Made by a program: the position numbers and the translations under genes. Shown here one piece after another: positions 8,012 to 17,469 of a DNA stretch of 63,014 nucleotides (the stretch's first letter is position 1; each line of letters starts with the position of its first letter). Origin of the DNA: Magnetococcales bacterium (GTDB lineage Bacteria > Pseudomonadota > Magnetococcia > Magnetococcales > Magnetaquicoccaceae). Location: positions 1 through 63,014 of the forward strand of contig JADGAZ010000025.1 in the NCBI GenBank assembly GCA_015231755.1, in the 5' to 3' direction. The notes beneath the pieces were generated by a model. The model did no database searches and was not told where the DNA came from. It was given only the letters and a program-made list of their open reading frames with translations.

Positions 8012-9256
8012 TCAGGGCGAGAGATGTTCTTGTAAACATTCGATCAGTTCGGTGGAGATGCCGGTGATGGTGGGATCGTTTTCAAAGTGGTGGCGGGTGA
8101 TGAACTGAAAGACCGTGTTGGTGTGGCCGGTCTTGGCCGCCAGGACGCAGCTGACCACCAACAAGGTGACGCCACGGGAGATGTGTTCGTATTTGGCGGT
8201 GGCCGGGTCGCCGAACAGAATCCGGGCAAAGGGCTTGATCAATTTTTCGTTGTGGCGGATCAACTCTCCGGCTTCCATCACATTGGGGATGTCCAGATGG
8301 CAGCAGACTTCGGTGAGGGTGATGATGCTCTGGGTCTTGAAAATCAACCGGGTGTCGTAGTGGTCGGCGATTTTGCGGTCATAGGCGTTGATCAAACGGT
8401 TGTCCAGCACAAAGCGCTCCATATCCTCCTGACGGATCAGGCAGGCTGTGGGCGGTTTTTCCAGCAGGCCCGGCTTGGGGGTCTGGGGCGGGGCGTTTTT
8501 TGGGGGGGGTGGCGCGATATTTCTGGCCTCGTCTCCCAGGGGAATGGGCTCGAAGGGCAGATCCGGCAGGGGAGGCAGGGTGTCACTCGCCTCGAATCCC
8601 GCATCCACATGACGGGTCGCCTTTTTGGCGTGATGGGCGAAGGGCTTGATCTGGTTGAGTTCCAGATCCGCCAGCTCGAACAGGGAGGTGACCCGGGCAT
8701 ACTCCCGTTGTTTGTGGGGCGGGCAGTGTTCCCGGGTCTGAAAGCCCAGGTGCTTGTTGATCTCCAGCCAGGCGTGCTGCAACACCGAACGGATTTGCAA
8801 CTCCACCAAGAAACCCCGGAAACGACGGTATTCGATCAGCTCCAAGCGGTTGTCCAGTAGTCCCACCTGGAGGTTGGTGGAGGTGTAACCGAACCGGTTG
8901 GGATCGCTGGTTTGGGATTTGGGCTGTTCCGGAGAGGCGAACACATTGAACTCCCGCCGGATGATCTCCGAGATGACCTGCACCTCCTCCTCGAAATAGG
9001 TGATGATGCGAATGCCCGCGATATCCGGCACGTCGTTGAGGGTGGCATAGGGTTCTTTCGGACTCTGGAGCTTGTCGACCAGACTCTCCTTTTCCTTGAT
9101 GCGACCGACAATCGAATGGATCTTCGGACCATCGGGCACGATGAACTCCTTGATCAGCGTCAGGGTCCGATCCAGGAAATCCTGATAGGTTTTCTTTTGC
9201 TGGTCGTATTGCAGGAGGATCTTGTCGATCAACACCGAGTCGAGTGGCTTCATCAT
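8012..9256 (-). CDS. RelA/SpoT-domain protein with novel C-terminal region
   Basis: 414 residues. Residues about 5-200 resemble the (p)ppGpp synthetase fold of small alarmone synthetases. IVGRIKEKESLVDKL matches the substrate-binding start. DVPDIAGIRIITYF holds the Mg-binding Asp and the Arg, and VELQIRSVLQHAWLEINKHL holds the catalytic Glu. The substrate loop usually written GYRSxH is here GYTSTNL, with His replaced by Asn, so activity or substrate may differ. No HD hydrolase domain is present. A Pro-rich linker (about 228-285) leads to a roughly 125-residue C-terminal domain I do not recognise. The start is the ATG at 9256, preceded by GGAG. It lies 44 bp after ntrX and may belong to that transcript. 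Confidence 0.7.
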   Translation of the reverse strand: MMKPLDSVLIDKILLQYDQQKKTYQDFLDRTLTLIKEFIVPDGPKIHSIVGRIKEKESLVDKLQSPKEPYATLNDVPDIAGIRIITYFEEEVQVISEIIRREFNVFASPEQPKSQTSDPNRFGYTSTNLQVGLLDNRLELIEYRRFRGFLVELQIRSVLQHAWLEINKHLGFQTREHCPPHKQREYARVTSLFELADLELNQIKPFAHHAKKATRHVDAGFEASDTLPPLPDLPFEPIPLGDEARNIAPPPPKNAPPQTPKPGLLEKPPTACLIRQEDMERFVLDNRLINAYDRKIADHYDTRLIFKTQSIITLTEVCCHLDIPNVMEAGELIRHNEKLIKPFARILFGDPATAKYEHISRGVTLLVVSCVLAAKTGHTNTVFQFITRHHFENDPTITGISTELIECLQEHLSP

Positions 9257-9300
9257 GCTGCTCCAGGGAGTGGTTCCCAATCATTCATTTTTTGATTGTA

Positions 9301-10680
9301 TCAGTCCAACCCCAGTGTTTTCAACTTCCGGTGCAGCGCGGAGCGCTCCATGCCGATCACCTCGGCGGTGCGGGAGATGTTGCCATTGTGGCGCGCCAGC
9401 TGGGTCTTGAGGAAAATCCGTTCAAAGGCCACCCGGGCGTCCCGAAGATTTTCGTTTTCCAACAGGGTATCCCAGGGGGTATTGGTGGGGGTGGCGCCGG
9501 GTTTTTGATGGATGAAGGCGGGCAGATCCTCCGGATCGATCACCGTGCCCGGGGCCATGATCAGCAGCCGTTCCACCAGATTTTTCAACTCCCGCACATT
9601 GCCGGGCCAGTGGTACTGGGCCAGACAGGCCATGGCCGCCGCGGAAAAAGAGCGCGGTTGTGGCAGAGCGGCCTGATTGATCTTGAGAAAATAGTCCACC
9701 AGAGGTTTCAGATCCTCCAGTCGTTCCCGCAAGGGCGGAATGGCGATGGGGATGACATTCAGCCGGTAGAACAGATCCAGCCGGAAGCGGCCCTGATCGA
9801 TTTCGGTTTGCAGATCCTTGTTGGTGGCCGCGATCACCCGCACATCCACCTGGATCGAACGCCGTCCCCCCACCCGCTCGAAGCGGCGCTCCTGGAGGGC
9901 GCGCAGAATCTTGGCCTGGGTCTTGAGGGACATGTCGCCGATGGAGTCCAGAAACAAGGTACCTTTGTTGCTTTGTTCAAAGCGGCCCGCCTGGGTGATC
10001 TTTTGGCCGGTGGGACCGGTGGTTTCCAGGCCGAACAGTTCGATTTCGATGGACTCTTCCGGAATGGCCGCCGAATTGACCGCGATGAACGGTCCCGCCG
10101 CCCGGTTGGACAGGGCGTGCAGCCGTCGGGCCGCCACCTCCTTGCCGGTACCGTTATCGCCGGAGATCAACACCCAGCCTTCGGTGGGAGCCACCCGCAA
10201 CAGTTTTTCTTCCAGGACGCGCATGGCCGGGGAGTCCCCGATCATCGGCGGCACCGAGTCCATTTGGGCCTTGAGTTCCCGGTTTTCCCGCGCCAGATCG
10301 TAGGTGCGGATCGCCCGGTCCAGCAGCAACAACACCCGATCCAAAGAGAGGGGTTTTTCCAGGAAGTCATACGCACCTTCCTTGGTGGCGGAGACGGCGG
10401 TTTCGATGGTGCCGTGTCCCGACATCATGATCACCGGAATTTCCGTTTCCCGTGCGCGGTTTTTTTCCTGATTTTTGATGCGTCGCAGGGTTTCGATGCC
10501 GTCGATGCCGGTCATCCAGATGTCGAGGAGAATGGCCGCCACCTCGTATTGTTCCAAAACAGCCAGCCCCTCTTCCCCGGAGGCGGCCTCGATGACCGCG
10601 TACTCCTCGTCTTCCAGGATGCCCCGCAGGCTGGTGCGGATCGCCTCTTCGTCGTCGATGATCAGAATGGTTGGGTTCAT
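9301..10680 (-). CDS. ntrX: Nitrogen/redox response regulator NtrX
   Basis: 459 residues. The receiver domain (1-120) has acidic residues DDEE and phosphoacceptor Asp53 in LLDIWM. The AAA+ domain has Walker A GDNGTGKE and Walker B GTLFLD, with arginine-finger region VRVIAATNKDL. A C-terminal Fis-type helix-turn-helix follows (ISRTAEVIGMERSALHRKLKTLGLD). The sigma-54-contacting GAFTGA loop is absent (the region reads ETTGPTGQKITQAGRFEQ), as in alphaproteobacterial NtrX, so it probably does not remodel sigma-54 polymerase. It overlaps ntrY by 4 bp. Confidence 0.92.
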   Translation of the reverse strand: MNPTILIIDDEEAIRTSLRGILEDEEYAVIEAASGEEGLAVLEQYEVAAILLDIWMTGIDGIETLRRIKNQEKNRARETEIPVIMMSGHGTIETAVSATKEGAYDFLEKPLSLDRVLLLLDRAIRTYDLARENRELKAQMDSVPPMIGDSPAMRVLEEKLLRVAPTEGWVLISGDNGTGKEVAARRLHALSNRAAGPFIAVNSAAIPEESIEIELFGLETTGPTGQKITQAGRFEQSNKGTLFLDSIGDMSLKTQAKILRALQERRFERVGGRRSIQVDVRVIAATNKDLQTEIDQGRFRLDLFYRLNVIPIAIPPLRERLEDLKPLVDYFLKINQAALPQPRSFSAAAMACLAQYHWPGNVRELKNLVERLLIMAPGTVIDPEDLPAFIHQKPGATPTNTPWDTLLENENLRDARVAFERIFLKTQLARHNGNISRTAEVIGMERSALHRKLKTLGLD

Positions 10681-12911
10681 GGCAGTGGGATGTGCTCCTG
10701 ATCCGCAGCGTGGGACAGAACCGGGGCCGGAGTCGCCACCCCTTGAATCGGCAGGCGGATTTCGATCAGCGCGCCATTCCATTGGGATTGGCGGATCCGG
10801 ATGGTGCCACCGTGATCCTCGATGATTTTCTTGACGATGGCCATGCCCAATCCGACTCCCGTGGCCTTGGTGGTGAAGTAGGGTTCAAAAATGCGGTCCC
10901 GGTCGCCGGGGGGGATGCCGGAACCCGAGTCGGCGATCTGAATGCGCACCCAGTCGCCATTGTCCGTAACCTCGGTGGAAATGGCAAGAAAACTCGATTC
11001 GTTGCGTTCGCGAATGGCCGCCATGGCGTTGGAGACCAGATTGGTGAACACCTGTTTGATTTGTCCCCGGTCGTGGGAAAACAGGGGCAGATCCGGGGTG
11101 AACTCCGTGGTGACGGTGATTTTTTCCAATTCGGCCCGGTGCAGCAGCAACACCTCCCGAATGCCGGTGTGCAGGTCATTGGGGGTGAGTTCGGGTCTGG
11201 GCAGACGGGCAAAGGTGGAAAATTCGTTGACCAGTACCCGCAACTCCTCCACCTGATTGATGATGGCATTGGTGCCGTCGTCCAGCACCTGCCAATCCGG
11301 GCAGGTGTCGGTTTGATGTTTCATGTATTTGCGGCGCAGACGCTGGGCCCATAACTGGATCGGGGTGAGGGGGTTTTTGATTTCATGGGCGATGCGGCGG
11401 GCCACTTCGCTCCAGGCCCGGCTGCGTTGCGCCAAGAGAATGTCGGAGATGTCGTCGAAGGTGGCGATGAAGCCGTGACTGACCCCGGCGCCGTCATCCA
11501 GGGGGGTGACCCGGGCCATCAGGGTACGGGTACGGTCCGCGCCTTGGATTTGCATCTGGAACTGGGTGGCGTTTTCTTCGGAGCCGTTCGGATTGGTTTG
11601 GGAGGCCCGTCGGGAATTGCTTTGGGCCAGGGGGGTGAGCATGGATTCCGGGAGCAGGGCGCGGTAGTGGTGACCGATGGCCTGTTGACTGTCGATGCCC
11701 AGCAGCATGCCGGCGGCGGGGTTCATGAGGGTGATCTCCCCCCCCCGGTTGACGCTGATCACCCCGGCGGAGATGTGCTGCACGATGGCGGCCATGAAAT
11801 GGCGTCGTTCTTCCAGCAAGGCGTTGGTGGCTTGGAGTTCGTCGTGGTTTTCCTGGAGCTTGCGGGTCATGGCGTTGAAGGCGGCCATGAGGGTGGCCAG
11901 TTCGTCGTTGCCGGTGACCGACAAGGTGACGGTCAGATCTCCGATGGCCACCTTGCGGGCACCGACGATCAATTCGGCGATGGGATCGGTCAGGTCGTCG
12001 GCCAGGCGGAATCCCGACCAGATGGCCGCCAGAATCAGCAGCAGGGCGATCAGAGCCAAAGTGACGGTATGGTTGGCCTTGAGCAGTCCGTGGGAGGCGC
12101 GCAGATTGCGGTAGTCCACGTAGACCGCTTCGGTGGTCTCCAACTGGCCAAGGATTTGACGGTCGATCCAATGGCCGGTGGAAAGCACATAATTGTCGTC
12201 CAGGGGGACAAAGGCCCGCACCCGGTCTCCGGCATCGCTGGTGACCACCAACGCCTTGGAGGCTCCTTCCATGAGGGCGTCCAGGTCGGGGAGGGGATCG
12301 AAGGGCAGTTCTCCGGCCCGGGCGATGCGGGTGCCGTCCGGACGCAGAATGGCCACCTCGTCCAGACCCCGGGCGGTGCGTTCCACCTCCAGGACCGCGG
12401 AGAGGGCCTCATCGTCATCCAGGGTCAAAGAGGAGGCCACGGCCCGGTTGCGCACGATGCCTTCGGCGTCGTGGCGCACATTGCGTTGGCTCTCCCGGTA
12501 GTAGGAGCGGGAGACATCCAGGGCCGTGTCCATGGCCCGGGAGATCCGGTCGGAAAACCAGGAGTCCACCCCCCGGTTGAGAAAGTTGACCGACAGGATG
12601 GCGATGATCAGGGTGGGCAGCAGGGAGAGGGCCACGAACATCAGGGCCATGCGGGTCCGGAGCATGGAGCCGGTGCGTCGTTGTCTGCGGTCGAGCCAGA
12701 GCCGGAAGATGTGGCGCAGCACCAGAAAGCCCAGCGCCAGCGCCAGAAACAGGTTGACGTAGAGCAGAATCAGGAACGCCACCCCATAGTCGCCACTGCC
12801 CACAGCGGCGGCGCCCCGCAATCCCTGGGCCGTCAAGAAGGTGATGGTGGCCACCACCACCAGCACCAGCACCAGATACCACAGACGAAACGGTTGAAAG
12901 AACGGTTTCAT
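10677..12911 (-). CDS. ntrY: Membrane sensor kinase NtrY
   Basis: 744 residues. Membrane helices at the N-terminus (three within about 1-100) and another near 290 flank a periplasmic domain. HAMP, PAS, HisKA and HATPase_c domains follow. The H-box is VARRIAHEIKNPLTPIQL (about residue 508), and the ATP-binding boxes include FTNLVSNAMAAI, DSGSGIPPGDRDRIFEPYFTTK and GVGLGMAIVKKI. It pairs with NtrX in nitrogen, redox or envelope control depending on the species. It starts 4 bp inside the DUF4390 stop and ends in ATGA with ntrX. Confidence 0.93.
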   Translation of the reverse strand: MKPFFQPFRLWYLVLVLVVVATITFLTAQGLRGAAAVGSGDYGVAFLILLYVNLFLALALGFLVLRHIFRLWLDRRQRRTGSMLRTRMALMFVALSLLPTLIIAILSVNFLNRGVDSWFSDRISRAMDTALDVSRSYYRESQRNVRHDAEGIVRNRAVASSLTLDDDEALSAVLEVERTARGLDEVAILRPDGTRIARAGELPFDPLPDLDALMEGASKALVVTSDAGDRVRAFVPLDDNYVLSTGHWIDRQILGQLETTEAVYVDYRNLRASHGLLKANHTVTLALIALLLILAAIWSGFRLADDLTDPIAELIVGARKVAIGDLTVTLSVTGNDELATLMAAFNAMTRKLQENHDELQATNALLEERRHFMAAIVQHISAGVISVNRGGEITLMNPAAGMLLGIDSQQAIGHHYRALLPESMLTPLAQSNSRRASQTNPNGSEENATQFQMQIQGADRTRTLMARVTPLDDGAGVSHGFIATFDDISDILLAQRSRAWSEVARRIAHEIKNPLTPIQLWAQRLRRKYMKHQTDTCPDWQVLDDGTNAIINQVEELRVLVNEFSTFARLPRPELTPNDLHTGIREVLLLHRAELEKITVTTEFTPDLPLFSHDRGQIKQVFTNLVSNAMAAIRERNESSFLAISTEVTDNGDWVRIQIADSGSGIPPGDRDRIFEPYFTTKATGVGLGMAIVKKIIEDHGGTIRIRQSQWNGALIEIRLPIQGVATPAPVLSHAADQEHIPLP

Positions 12912-13477
12912 GGCAGTTCCGACAGATGGGTGAAATCCATGGATTGGTTCAGAGTCAGCCAGCGATCCAGGAGCCGGAACATGCGGGACATTCCTTCCTG
13001 GGTGATCGAGACCCGGGTTTGCAGTTGGTAATGGACGCCCGGAAGCGGTTTGAAGCGGGAGTGCAGCAGAATGAAGCGGGGATTGGCGAAAAAGCTCATG
13101 GCTTCGTCTTCGTCGCTGGTATAGTGAACCAGACTGCTGTTTTCCTCCCGCAGTTCGTAGCGTTCGGTGATCAGGCGCATACGGATGTGACGCTGGATCT
13201 CTTTGTCCAGGATGCGGACATTCGGCAGCCACTCATGCAGGCGCATCACGGTGAAACGATAGGTGGCCAACAGGGGGTCGCCCTGTTTGAGTTGCAGTTC
13301 GATTTTGTCCTGGAACGTCGGGTTCAAGGAGACCTGGGCGAAGAGCTTATCGCTTTGGAAGACCGGGCTGGCCTCTTGGATGACGGGTGTGTTCTCGGGG
13401 AGAGGATCCCTCCCGCACCCGGAAAGCAGGATCGCCAGCAGGGCGATCCAGGCTGTCACGGGGCGGGAGGGGATCAA
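12908..13477 (-). CDS. DUF4390 lipoprotein upstream of ntrY
   Basis: About 189 residues. The N-terminus has a lipoprotein signal (VTAWIALLAILLSGC) with Cys near residue 22. The remaining beta-rich domain (QVSLNPTFQDKIELQLKQGDPLLATYRFTVMRLHEW) matches the DUF4390 family, which is often found next to ntrYX. No catalytic motif is evident. The start is uncertain: a TTG at 13477 gives a well-formed signal peptide, a GTG at 13459 is an alternative, and neither has a strong ribosome site. It starts 17 bp after lpxC and overlaps ntrY by 4 bp. Confidence 0.8.
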   Translation of the reverse strand: MIPSRPVTAWIALLAILLSGCGRDPLPENTPVIQEASPVFQSDKLFAQVSLNPTFQDKIELQLKQGDPLLATYRFTVMRLHEWLPNVRILDKEIQRHIRMRLITERYELREENSSLVHYTSDEDEAMSFFANPRFILLHSRFKPLPGVHYQLQTRVSITQEGMSRMFRLLDRWLTLNQSMDFTHLSELP

Positions 13478-13493
13478 AAAGGGCGGAGCCTGC

Positions 13494-14426
13494 TCACATG
13501 GAGAAGGCGACGGCGGCCTGGCGCACCCGGGGCACGGCGGTCGGGACATATTCCGCGAAAGAGGCATGTTCGGTGGACTCCACCAACTCCCAGGCATCGG
13601 TGCGGGCCAGGAGTTTGCGCAAAAGAAGGTTGTTCATGGCGTGGCCGGAGCGGACACCCTTGAAGTGGCCGAGAATCGGACGGCCCAGCAGATAGAGGTC
13701 TCCGATGGCGTCGATGATCTTGTGACGCACGAACTCTTTTTCGTAGCGCAAGCCCCCTTCGTTGAGGATTCGGAAGTCGCCGATGACGATGGCGTTATCC
13801 AGGGAGCCTCCCCGGGCCAGACCGTTGGCCCGCAGGGTTTCCAGATCCTTGAGGAATCCGAAGGTCCGGGCCCGGCTGATGTCCTTGATGAAGGTGGTTT
13901 CGGTGATGTCGATTTCCACGCCCTGCTCGGCGAGCAAAGGGTGATCGAAATCGATGTGGAAGCTCAAGCGGAACTGGTCGCAGGGGTGGAACGAGGCCCG
14001 TTTGTTTTCGTGGGAAACCGAAATGGATTTCTTGATGCGCAACCACTTTTTGGCGACCCGTTGTTCCACGATGCCGGCACACTGGATCAAAAAGACGAAC
14101 GGAGCGGCGCTGCCATCCATGATCGGCACTTCCGGGCTGTCCAGGTCCACGTAGGCGTTGTCCACACCCAGGCCCGCGAACGCGGCCAGGAGGTGTTCCA
14201 CGGTGGAGACTTTGGCCCCATCGGCGTTGGCGATGGTGGAGCACAGTTGGGTATCCACCACATTTTCCACCCGGGCCGGGATCAGCGCCCCCCCCAGGTC
14301 GATGCGGTGGAAGACGATGCCGGTGTTTTCCGGCGCCGGTCGCAAGGAGAGATAGACCTTGTTGCCTCCATGGAGGCCGATCCCGGTGCAACGGATGGTG
14401 TTCTTGAGTGTGCGTTGAAAAACCAT
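13494..14426 (-). CDS. lpxC: UDP-3-O-acyl-N-acetylglucosamine deacetylase LpxC
   Basis: 310 residues, normal for LpxC. It is the zinc hydrolase for the first committed step of lipid A synthesis in the cytosol. Zinc ligands are visible in [14 protein letters not shown] and in [15 protein letters not shown] (HxxxD), and the catalytic His lies in RSGHAMNN. In many bacteria lpxC sits just after ftsZ. Here it does too, but a terminator and its own promoter separate the two, and it heads a unit with DUF4390-ntrY-ntrX. Confidence 0.97.
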   Translation of the reverse strand: MVFQRTLKNTIRCTGIGLHGGNKVYLSLRPAPENTGIVFHRIDLGGALIPARVENVVDTQLCSTIANADGAKVSTVEHLLAAFAGLGVDNAYVDLDSPEVPIMDGSAAPFVFLIQCAGIVEQRVAKKWLRIKKSISVSHENKRASFHPCDQFRLSFHIDFDHPLLAEQGVEIDITETTFIKDISRARTFGFLKDLETLRANGLARGGSLDNAIVIGDFRILNEGGLRYEKEFVRHKIIDAIGDLYLLGRPILGHFKGVRSGHAMNNLLLRKLLARTDAWELVESTEHASFAEYVPTAVPRVRQAAVAFSM

Positions 14427-14576
14427 GTCAGTAGGTTCCGTTAAATATGATCCATTGTTGGGACCCATTTTTTTCGGGCATTCATGGGAGATTTAGAGTT
14501 CTTGAGTCGCGCTGGTGTCAATTTGACGGCGGCTGAGAGGCTCTGGCAACTCCCAATGTTTCGGTTATGCTGGTTA

Positions 14577-14594
14577 AAGCAAGTATAGTGCCAA
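14577..14594 (-). promoter_or_regulatory. Sigma-54 (-24/-12) promoter upstream of lpxC
   Basis: On the minus strand the sequence reads TTGGCAC (14594-14588), TATAC, then TTGCTT, an exact TGGCAC-N5-TTGC match with correct spacing. Transcription would start near 14568, about 140 nt before the lpxC ATG. The TATACT hexamer inside it could also serve as a sigma-70 -10 box, but no good -35 lies 16-18 nt upstream. The remaining 14427-14842 gap holds this promoter and the ftsZ terminator, nothing else recognised. Confidence 0.65.
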
Positions 14595-14727
14595 CACACA
14601 AACATGAACGCTCAACTGTAATCAAAAATTTCAATATACCGGAGATTGCGACTCTGGAGAAGGAAAAAAGCAGCGGGCAGGGGCGGTGATGCCCAAAGTC
14701 AAGGGTGGTTTTTGCTGGAGGAGGGAT

Positions 14728-14766
14728 AAAAAAAGGCGGTCTCTTTGGATGTCGAGAGACCGCCTT
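14728..14766 (-). terminator. Rho-independent terminator after ftsZ
   Basis: A perfect 12-bp stem (AAGGCGGTCTCT at 14733-14744 with AGAGACCGCCTT at 14755-14766) has a 10-nt loop. On the minus strand it is followed by a run of Ts. It closes the dcw transcript about 75 nt after the ftsZ stop. Confidence 0.93.
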
Positions 14767-14842
14767 GAAAAATTCCGGTATCGGGATGTTGTCCACCGCG
14801 TTTGATGGCGAACGCCCTGGTGTTTGGGCTGTCGGGTGGTTG

Positions 14843-16075
14843 TCAGTCCATCTGGCGACGCAAGAAGGTGGGGATGTCGAAGGTGTCTTCGTTGTTGGAT
14901 TGTTCGATGCCGCCGTTGTAGTCATCCATGTTTTTGCTGGCGCGGCGGAAGGGACGGACCACCGTGGATTTTTTGGGATCCGTGGTGTCGTTCAGACCGA
15001 TGTCCTTGCCTGGGGGGGTGACGGCTTTGTAACCGGGACGGGGGGCGGGTTGTTTGTTGGTGGTTTGATTCTTGGGGGAGGAGAGGTTTTCCTTGGTGGG
15101 GAAGGCGACCTGTTCCGCGCCGCCGATGCCGGTAGCCACGACCGTGACCCGGACCGAATCCTCCATGGATTCGTCGAGGACGGCCCCGACCACGATGATG
15201 GCGTCGTCGTGGACCATGTCCTTGACCACCGTAACCGCCTCATCCACCTCCTGGAGGGCCAGATTGTAGCCGCCGGTGATGTTGATGAGCACGCCCCGGG
15301 CACCATGAATGGAGATTTCATCCAGCAACGGGCTGGAGATGGCCTGGGTGGCGGCATCCAGGGCGCGGGTATCGCCGGTGGCCTCTCCGGCGCCCATCAG
15401 GGCGTGACCCATTTCGTTCATGACCGTGCGCACGTCGGCGAAGTCCACGTTGACCAGACCGGTGATGGTGATCAGGTCGGTGATGCCCCGGACCGCCTGC
15501 AACAGCACGTCGTCGGCCTTGCGGAAGGCTTCGAGGATGGTGGTGTTCTTGCCGACGATGCTCAGGAGTTTCTGGTTGGGGATGGTGATGACCGTATCCA
15601 CGTGATCCCGCAGTTGTTTAAGTCCCTCTTCGGCGTACTGGAGGCGACGGCGACCCTCGAAGCCGAAAGGCTTGGTGACCACGGCCACGGTCAGGATGCC
15701 CATCTCCTTGGCCAACTGGGCGATTACCGGAGCGGCGCCGGTTCCGGTGCCGCCGCCCATGCCGGCGGTGATGAAGACCATGTCCGCCCCTTCCAGGGAC
15801 TCCTTGATGCTTTCGCGGCTCTCCTCGGCGGAGCGCATGCCCACTTCGGGCTTGGCGCCGGCCCCGAGTCCACGGGTGATGTTGACGCCGATCTGCAGAC
15901 GGGTCGGCGCCAGATTACGGGCCAACGCCTGGGCATCGGTGTTGGCCACGATGAATTCCACCCCTTCGAGTTGGGCCTGAATCATGTTGTTGATGGCATT
16001 GCCACCGCCACCGCCGACGCCGATAACCTTGATGATCTGCAACGGTTCCGCTGTCGTCTCGAATTCAATGGCCAT
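14843..16075 (-). CDS. ftsZ: Cell division GTPase FtsZ
   Basis: 410 residues. The tubulin-like protein that forms the division ring. The GTP-binding signature [14 protein letters not shown] and the T7 loop [11 protein letters not shown] (synergy Asp) are intact. A Pro/Lys-rich variable linker (about 320-395) leads to the conserved C-terminal peptide [11 protein letters not shown], which docks on FtsA and ZipA. It is the last gene of the dcw cluster. Confidence 0.98.
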   Translation of the reverse strand: MAIEFETTAEPLQIIKVIGVGGGGGNAINNMIQAQLEGVEFIVANTDAQALARNLAPTRLQIGVNITRGLGAGAKPEVGMRSAEESRESIKESLEGADMVFITAGMGGGTGTGAAPVIAQLAKEMGILTVAVVTKPFGFEGRRRLQYAEEGLKQLRDHVDTVITIPNQKLLSIVGKNTTILEAFRKADDVLLQAVRGITDLITITGLVNVDFADVRTVMNEMGHALMGAGEATGDTRALDAATQAISSPLLDEISIHGARGVLINITGGYNLALQEVDEAVTVVKDMVHDDAIIVVGAVLDESMEDSVRVTVVATGIGGAEQVAFPTKENLSSPKNQTTNKQPAPRPGYKAVTPPGKDIGLNDTTDPKKSTVVRPFRRASKNMDDYNGGIEQSNNEDTFDIPTFLRRQMD

Positions 16076-16111
16076 GAGAACCCCCTTCCAGGATAGTGAC
16101 GCGCAAGTTCA

Positions 16112-17353
16112 TTAAAAAATTTCTCCAAACCATTCTCGCATGCGTTGGAACACGTTTTTGATGGGGATTCCACCGGGTTCCGGCTGCATGCGACGACCAA
16201 TTTCCCGTTCGTTGCGACTGGCCCACTGCACCAGACCCACGGCGGTGGCGAAGACCGGACTGGAAACCACATCCGTCAATCCCCCCACGCCTTGGGGGAA
16301 TCCCCGTCGCACCGGTTTGTTGAACACCTCTTCGGCCAGTTCCACCATGCCATCGGTAATCGAGGAGCCTCCGGTAAGCACCACTCCGGCGGCGATATGC
16401 TCTTCAAAGCCCGAACGGGCGATCTCCCGGTTGACCAGGGTGAACAGTTCTTCGACACGGGGTTCGATGATTTCCGCCAGGATGTGGCGGGCCAGGGAGC
16501 GGGCCTTGCGGTCGCCGATGCTGGGCACTTCGATGGTTTCGTCGGTGTTGATCATGGCGGCCAGGGCGCAGCCGTATTTGCGTTTGAGCTGTTCGGCTTC
16601 CCGGGTGGGGGTGCGCAGGCCCACGGCGATGTCGTTGGTGAGGTGATCCCCGCCAATGGCCAGTACCGCCGTATGTTTGATGTGACCTTCCGAAAAGATG
16701 GCGATATCCGTGGTGCCGCCGCCGATATCCAGCAGACAGACGCCCAGTTCTTTTTCGTCTGCGGTCAGCACGGATTCCGAGGAGGCCAGTTGTTCCAGAA
16801 TGATGTCACCCACGTCCAGGCCGCAGCGGTTGACACATTTGATGATGTTTTGCGCCGAGGCCACGGCTCCGGTGACGATGTGGACCCGGGCTTCCAGGCG
16901 TACCCCGTGCATGCCCAGGGGTTCCTTGATGCCGTCCTGGCCGTCGAGAATGTACTCCTGGGGAATGACATGCAGGATTTCTCTGTCCATGGGGATGCTT
17001 TGCGCCCGGGCTGCATCCAGCACCCGGCTCACGTCGCTTTGGGTCACCTCCCCGTCCCGGGTGGCCACCACGCCGTTGGAGTTCCCACTCTTGATGTGTC
17101 CCCCCGCGATTCCGGCGAAGACCATGTTGATTTCCACCCCGGCCATCATTTCCGCCTCTTCCACGGCCATGCGGATGCTTTCCACCGTGGAGTCGATGTC
17201 GATGACCACCCCTTTGCGGAGTCCTCGCGATGGGTGGGTGCCGATGCCGATGATGTCCAATCGTCCATCCGGTTGTGTATCCGCCACCACACAACAAATC
17301 TTGGTGGTGCCGATATCCAGACCGACGATCAGGTTTTGGTCCTGTTTGGGCAT
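16112..17353 (-). CDS. ftsA: Cell division protein FtsA
   Basis: 413 residues from the ATG at 17353 (an in-frame TTG lies two codons earlier). Actin-like ATPase that tethers FtsZ to the membrane. The phosphate-1 loop GLDIGTTKICCVVA, LLDIGGGTTDIA and GVVLTGGSSITDGM are the usual nucleotide-binding motifs. The C-terminal NVFQRMREWFGEIF is the amphipathic membrane-targeting helix. It is separated from ftsZ by 36 bp and from ftsQ by 116 bp. Confidence 0.97.
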   Translation of the reverse strand: MPKQDQNLIVGLDIGTTKICCVVADTQPDGRLDIIGIGTHPSRGLRKGVVIDIDSTVESIRMAVEEAEMMAGVEINMVFAGIAGGHIKSGNSNGVVATRDGEVTQSDVSRVLDAARAQSIPMDREILHVIPQEYILDGQDGIKEPLGMHGVRLEARVHIVTGAVASAQNIIKCVNRCGLDVGDIILEQLASSESVLTADEKELGVCLLDIGGGTTDIAIFSEGHIKHTAVLAIGGDHLTNDIAVGLRTPTREAEQLKRKYGCALAAMINTDETIEVPSIGDRKARSLARHILAEIIEPRVEELFTLVNREIARSGFEEHIAAGVVLTGGSSITDGMVELAEEVFNKPVRRGFPQGVGGLTDVVSSPVFATAVGLVQWASRNEREIGRRMQPEPGGIPIKNVFQRMREWFGEIF

Positions 17354-17469
17354 AATCAACCCGAAAATGTTTGTTGAACCGGGCCCCTGCGGGCATCCTC
17401 TGTTTGAAAAAACATGTTCAATCTACGTCATGCGCGATCATTTGCGTTTTTTCTTTGGATCTCGGTCTT

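Noticed and set aside
11385-13031. 548-codon plus-strand frame opposite ntrY
   Set aside because: Gly/His/Gln-rich antisense shadow; the minus strand encodes a complete histidine kinase.
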